NCBI RefSeq assembly: GCF_004310665.1
Contig: NZ_SIXF01000005.1
Span: 186,001-250,000, forward strand
Length of the DNA stretch: 64,000 nt
Direction of reading: 5' to 3'
Source of the DNA: Pedobacter kyonggii
GTDB taxonomy: Bacteria > Bacteroidota > Bacteroidia > Sphingobacteriales > Sphingobacteriaceae
Part shown: positions 61,389 to 64,000 of the stretch, one piece after another
Layout of the letters: every line of letters starts with the position of its first letter
How positions within the stretch are numbered: the first letter of the stretch is position 1
Notes under the pieces: model-generated
What the model saw: only the letters and a program-made list of their open reading frames with translations
Told to the model about the DNA's origin: nothing
The model's database searches: none
Made by a program: the position numbers and the translations under genes

Positions 61389-61432
61389 AAATCACCATTC
61401 ATTGCAATTGTATTGATTGGTGATTTTCTTTT
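61389..61432 (+). terminator. Probable terminator after rfbA
   Basis: 9-base arms (AAATCACCA, TGGTGATTT) with a 20-base loop, followed by a T-rich tract. Confidence 0.55.
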
Positions 61433-61463
61433 ATCCTTCAGAAGGATGATTTAAGGAGATAAA

Positions 61464-61568
61464 CGATCGTTAAGTATCGTCATCTCCGCAGTGGAGATCT
61501 TTTGATATAGTCCCGATCTCTCCTCCAAATCAAGACGACCGCTCATTGCTGTCCCAGCGAAAGATCTT
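61464..61568. repeat. Diverged dispersed repeat
   Basis: Contains CGATCGTTAAGTATCGTCAT and AAGACGACCG, related to the ends of the repeats at 12650 and 14368. Confidence 0.4.
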
Positions 61569-61727
61569 CAGAAGTATCTGAAATTTTTACCACATAAGAG
61601 ATATAAGTTCATTTAAGCCTTACGCTGCACCCAACACTGTGTGCGCTGTGCTTTTTTTCTTTGTGGGCCCTGTGGTTAAAAGATTATCAGCATTGAATCA
61701 GGCACAATAAGCATCCCTGATTTATCT

Positions 61728-61735
61728 TATATTTG
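61728..61735 (+). promoter_or_regulatory. Putative -7 element of the sugar dehydrogenase gene
   Basis: TATATTTG fits TAnnTTTG exactly, 20 bases before the start codon. No -33 element is clear. Confidence 0.4.
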
Positions 61736-61755
61736 CCCAGTTACCGAAAGAAAAA

Positions 61756-63030
61756 ATGAATACAAAAAAGCAGATTGCAATTATTGGTTTAGGTTATGTA
61801 GGTTTACCCCTGGCTATCGAATTTGCGAAGAAATATAAAGTAATTGGTTTTGATACGAACGAGGAACGGGTTGCAGAGTTAAATCAACTACAGGATCGAA
61901 CAAACGAAGCCAATCTGGAAGATCTGCAAACTGTAATTGTTGAATCAGAGGTGGGATTAACCCTTAGTGCCAATTTAGCCGACCTGGCCACCTGTACCAT
62001 CTATATCGTTACCGTTCCTACCCCTATCGATCAGCTCAAACGGCCAGATCTGCAACCTTTACTTGCGGCAAGTAAAATGTTGGGTATAGTGCTTAAAGCT
62101 GATGATATCGTCATTTATGAATCAACTGTTTACCCTGGCTGTACTGAAGAAGATTGCGTGCCTGTTTTAGAAAAAATTTCAGGATTAAAATACAATATCG
62201 ATTTTTTCTGTGGCTATTCCCCAGAACGGATTAATCCTGGAGATAAAGTTAATACCCTTACCAAAATTAAAAAGGTAACCTCGGGCTCTACGCCTGCAAT
62301 TGCTGCTGAAATTGATCAACTCTACGCATCTATCATTACCGCAGGTACCCATTTGGCACCCAGCATTAAAGTAGCAGAAGCCTCAAAAGCCATTGAAAAT
62401 GCACAACGGGATGTTAATATCTCTTTTGTAAATGAACTGGCCTTAATCTTTGATCGCATGGGCATTGATACAACAGATGTCCTGGCTGCTGCTGCAACCA
62501 AATGGAATTTTCTCAATTATAAACCCGGCTTGGTTGGTGGCCATTGTATTGGCGTCGATCCCTATTATTTAGCGCATAAATCGGAAGCTTTGGGTTATAA
62601 ACCTGAAGTGATTTTATCCGGGCGGAGGATAAATGACAATATGGGCATGTTTGTAGCCAATAAGGTGATTAAGATGTTGGTGGCCAGAGATAAGGTAATT
62701 AATGGCGCTAAAGCACTAATATTAGGTTTCGCTTTTAAAGAAAATTGCCCCGATACCAGAAATACAAGGGTAATCGATATTTATAGGGAGCTGATATCGT
62801 TTGGTTTGGAAGTTGATGTATTTGATCCCTGGGCCAATACAGCTGAAGTGGAAAAGGAATATGGTTTTAGGTTATTGGAACAGTTTGGATATCAATATGA
62901 CACTGTGATTCTGGCGGTCTCCCATTACCAGTTTTTGAACGTTGATTATTCCGAATTCAGAAAAACTGGAGCTGTTATTTTCGATACTAAATCATTCATT
63001 GCGCGTGATTTGGTTGATGATAGATTATAA
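61756..63030 (+). CDS. UDP-N-acetylhexosamine 6-dehydrogenase (WbpO/TviB-like)
   Basis: A 424-residue nucleotide-sugar dehydrogenase: 'GLGYVGLPLAIEFAK' (NAD-binding), 'YESTVYPGCTEE', and the catalytic cysteine in 'GGHCIGVDPYYL'. The wording fits the WbpO/TviB branch that makes UDP-GalNAc- or GlcNAc-uronic acid for capsules or O-antigen, not UDP-glucose dehydrogenase. It follows the rfb genes on the same strand, so the region is a polysaccharide locus that continues or once continued beyond the window. Confidence 0.92.
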   Translation: MNTKKQIAIIGLGYVGLPLAIEFAKKYKVIGFDTNEERVAELNQLQDRTNEANLEDLQTVIVESEVGLTLSANLADLATCTIYIVTVPTPIDQLKRPDLQPLLAASKMLGIVLKADDIVIYESTVYPGCTEEDCVPVLEKISGLKYNIDFFCGYSPERINPGDKVNTLTKIKKVTSGSTPAIAAEIDQLYASIITAGTHLAPSIKVAEASKAIENAQRDVNISFVNELALIFDRMGIDTTDVLAAAATKWNFLNYKPGLVGGHCIGVDPYYLAHKSEALGYKPEVILSGRRINDNMGMFVANKVIKMLVARDKVINGAKALILGFAFKENCPDTRNTRVIDIYRELISFGLEVDVFDPWANTAEVEKEYGFRLLEQFGYQYDTVILAVSHYQFLNVDYSEFRKTGAVIFDTKSFIARDLVDDRL

Positions 63031-63063
63031 CCTGAGTTCGATTATTAAAATGCGTACAATTGA

Positions 63064-63715
63064 TTAGTTTTTACAGTTTGATATTTGATTGATGGTTTTT
63101 TTAGGGAAGAAACTATATGCTGCCAATCCAGCCAAAATATTAACTATAAAATTAATAAATGAGCGATGTCTTGAATGTTCAATCTGGTATATGTTTTTAA
63201 GCTCGTTATTTACGGTTTCTATGACAGGCCTTTTCCTCAACATGATCTTTCGTTCATGTTCATTAAGCTGTTTTTTATATTGTTATGTATGCCTGTTATC
63301 AAATGTACCCCATCAGTAAAGTATTTCAAACAAAGTTTTGGATATATACCCCTTGCCTCCAAACAGCTTTCCGAATATTTTTTCAGGAATCCCTTTCTTT
63401 TCAAGGGCTCCCTATCATCCATATTTCCCTGCCTAATCAGGAAATTTAGAATTTCGCCTCTGTCATTAATCGGCAAATGAAGCTTGAAACCGAAAAACCA
63501 GCCCATTGTGGATTTTCCAACTTCAGCAATCCCCCTGAATACCTTGTTTGCCTTGATCCGTATGTTCTTACAGACTCTTATCGGTGTGGAATCCAAAAAA
63601 AATGCCTGTACAAGAACCTGAACAACAGCTTTTAAGGAATATGGTTAAGGGCATGATTACACTTTGGTTATGCTCTACAAATCGGTGGGCTATTAATGGA
63701 AACATCTGAAACAAT
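63064..63715 (-). pseudogene. IS982 family transposase remnant
   Basis: On the minus strand, 63237-63596 encodes 'DSTPIRVCKN...VGKSTMGWFFGFKLHLPINDRGEILNF', a central IS982 transposase stretch. Before it, in another frame, lie 'RFVEHNQSVIMPLTIFLKSC' and neighbours (about 63608-63690); after it, in yet another frame, '[20 protein letters not shown]' and the end of the protein at TAA 63064. So there are at least two frameshifts, and the first part (about 80-100 residues) is absent. No terminal inverted repeats could be assigned. Confidence 0.85.
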
Positions 63716-63910
63716 GGTCAAATTATCTGCTATAAAATTATTATTGAATAAAATTCAAACAGGCTCTAATGTAAATAATTTATTTGCGGCTCTTGGTTTT
63801 CTGTTGGCAAACAATTCAAAAATATAGCTGTTATAAGAATATCCATTGGCTGATCGCCGTATTTATTAATCACAAAATTCGTTTATGCAGTATATTGACC
63901 AGGTTTCAGG
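63716..63910. other. Unassigned sequence beyond the IS remnant
   Basis: AT-rich, no frame longer than about 35 codons. I see nothing in it that I can name; the right end of the former IS may lie here. Confidence 0.3.
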
Positions 63911-64000
63911 TTATCCTATCCCTTTGTTTTTTAAGAACCTAATCATTGGATTAATAGCGGTATCTCTTGATATTTTAATCAAGTTATCATTCACAAAACT
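63911..64000 (-). CDS. Possible C-terminal end of a gene running off the window
   Basis: On the minus strand the frame is open from base 64000 to TAA at 63911: 29 residues ending 'PMIRFLKNKGIG'. It could be the tail of a gene beginning outside the window, but this length is easily reached by chance. Confidence 0.2.
   Translation of the reverse strand, partial: SFVNDNLIKISRDTAINPMIRFLKNKGIG

Larger units (their letters stand above)
61365..61755. other. Spacer with terminator, repeat and promoter
   Basis: No gene. From left to right: the hairpin terminator 61389-61432, a diverged dispersed repeat 61464-61568, and the -7 element of the dehydrogenase gene at 61728. Confidence 0.5.

Noticed and set aside
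63089-63480. Plus-strand frames near the right end
   Set aside because: They are antisense to the IS982 transposase remnant.
1-64000. CRISPR arrays, tRNA or rRNA genes, prophage or toxin-antitoxin systems
   Set aside because: No regularly spaced direct repeats, no cloverleaf or rRNA sequence and no phage or defence genes were recognised by eye; a dedicated search tool was not available.

Overview
The window comes from a Bacteroidota chromosome, most probably the Sphingobacteriaceae and close to Pedobacter. The sequence-level reasons are: many TAnnTTTG-type -7 promoter elements in place of TATAAT, a secreted protein with a type IX secretion (CHU_C/gliding) C-terminal domain, many Bacteroidota-restricted families (DUF2480, DUF3108, DUF3109, DUF4476, DUF4834, DUF6427, DUF6702), a GbsR-type regulator and a moderate to low GC content. 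No rRNA, tRNA, CRISPR array or prophage was recognised. Family names are recalled from the protein sequences; no database was searched.

Layout. 1-7.9 kb: small membrane proteins, an M13 peptidase lipoprotein, an SPFH membrane protein, a decayed epimerase gene, a Prc-type protease and a TPR protein. 7.9-12.6 kb: a complete cyanophycin locus, with isoaspartyl peptidase and cyanophycinase facing away from cyanophycin synthetase. 12.8-24.3 kb: an accessory surface region with a sugar transferase, methyltransferases, a 1365-residue T9SS cargo protein, a decayed partial copy of the transferase/methyltransferase pair, an M57 metalloprotease, an FkbM methyltransferase and a polysaccharide flippase. 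24.3-30.9 kb: a minus-strand run including a three-repeat lipoprotein of unknown role, a DinB-like protein, DUF4476, a YjjG nucleotidase, a small phosphatase, uracil phosphoribosyltransferase, a deacetylase-like protein, DUF6702 and a methyltransferase. 31-36.4 kb: a HupE/UreJ-like protein, an M1 peptidase and UvrB. 36.4-44 kb: an RDD-family gene broken by three in-frame TGA codons, a DUF3472 protein, small conserved genes, a four-gene GbsR cluster and an alginate-lyase-like protein. 44-50.6 kb: a YfhO-like membrane protein, an LpxH-like hydrolase paired with a glycosyltransferase, and a DUF6427 membrane protein. 50.7-57.7 kb: coaX, an outer-membrane barrel, lptC, a PpiD-like foldase and three DUF genes. 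58-63 kb: rfbBCDA (dTDP-rhamnose) and a UDP-sugar dehydrogenase, followed by an IS982 transposase remnant at the right edge.

How the genes work together. The cyanophycin genes can make, depolymerise and finally split a nitrogen-storage polymer. The rfb genes, sugar dehydrogenase, flippase, FkbM and other transferases point to surface polysaccharide synthesis. LptC, PpiD, the LpxH-like protein and the T9SS cargo concern the outer envelope. The spacers carry two kinds of non-coding signal: a dispersed REP/MITE-like family beginning GTCATTTCGA or GTCATCCTGA, and tracts of near-repeated short words. The observations I would follow first are the triple-TGA RDD gene, the NPxHG...HxC repeat lipoprotein, the cyanophycin locus and the decayed gene-pair copy. 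I did not find a convincing wholly new multi-gene system.
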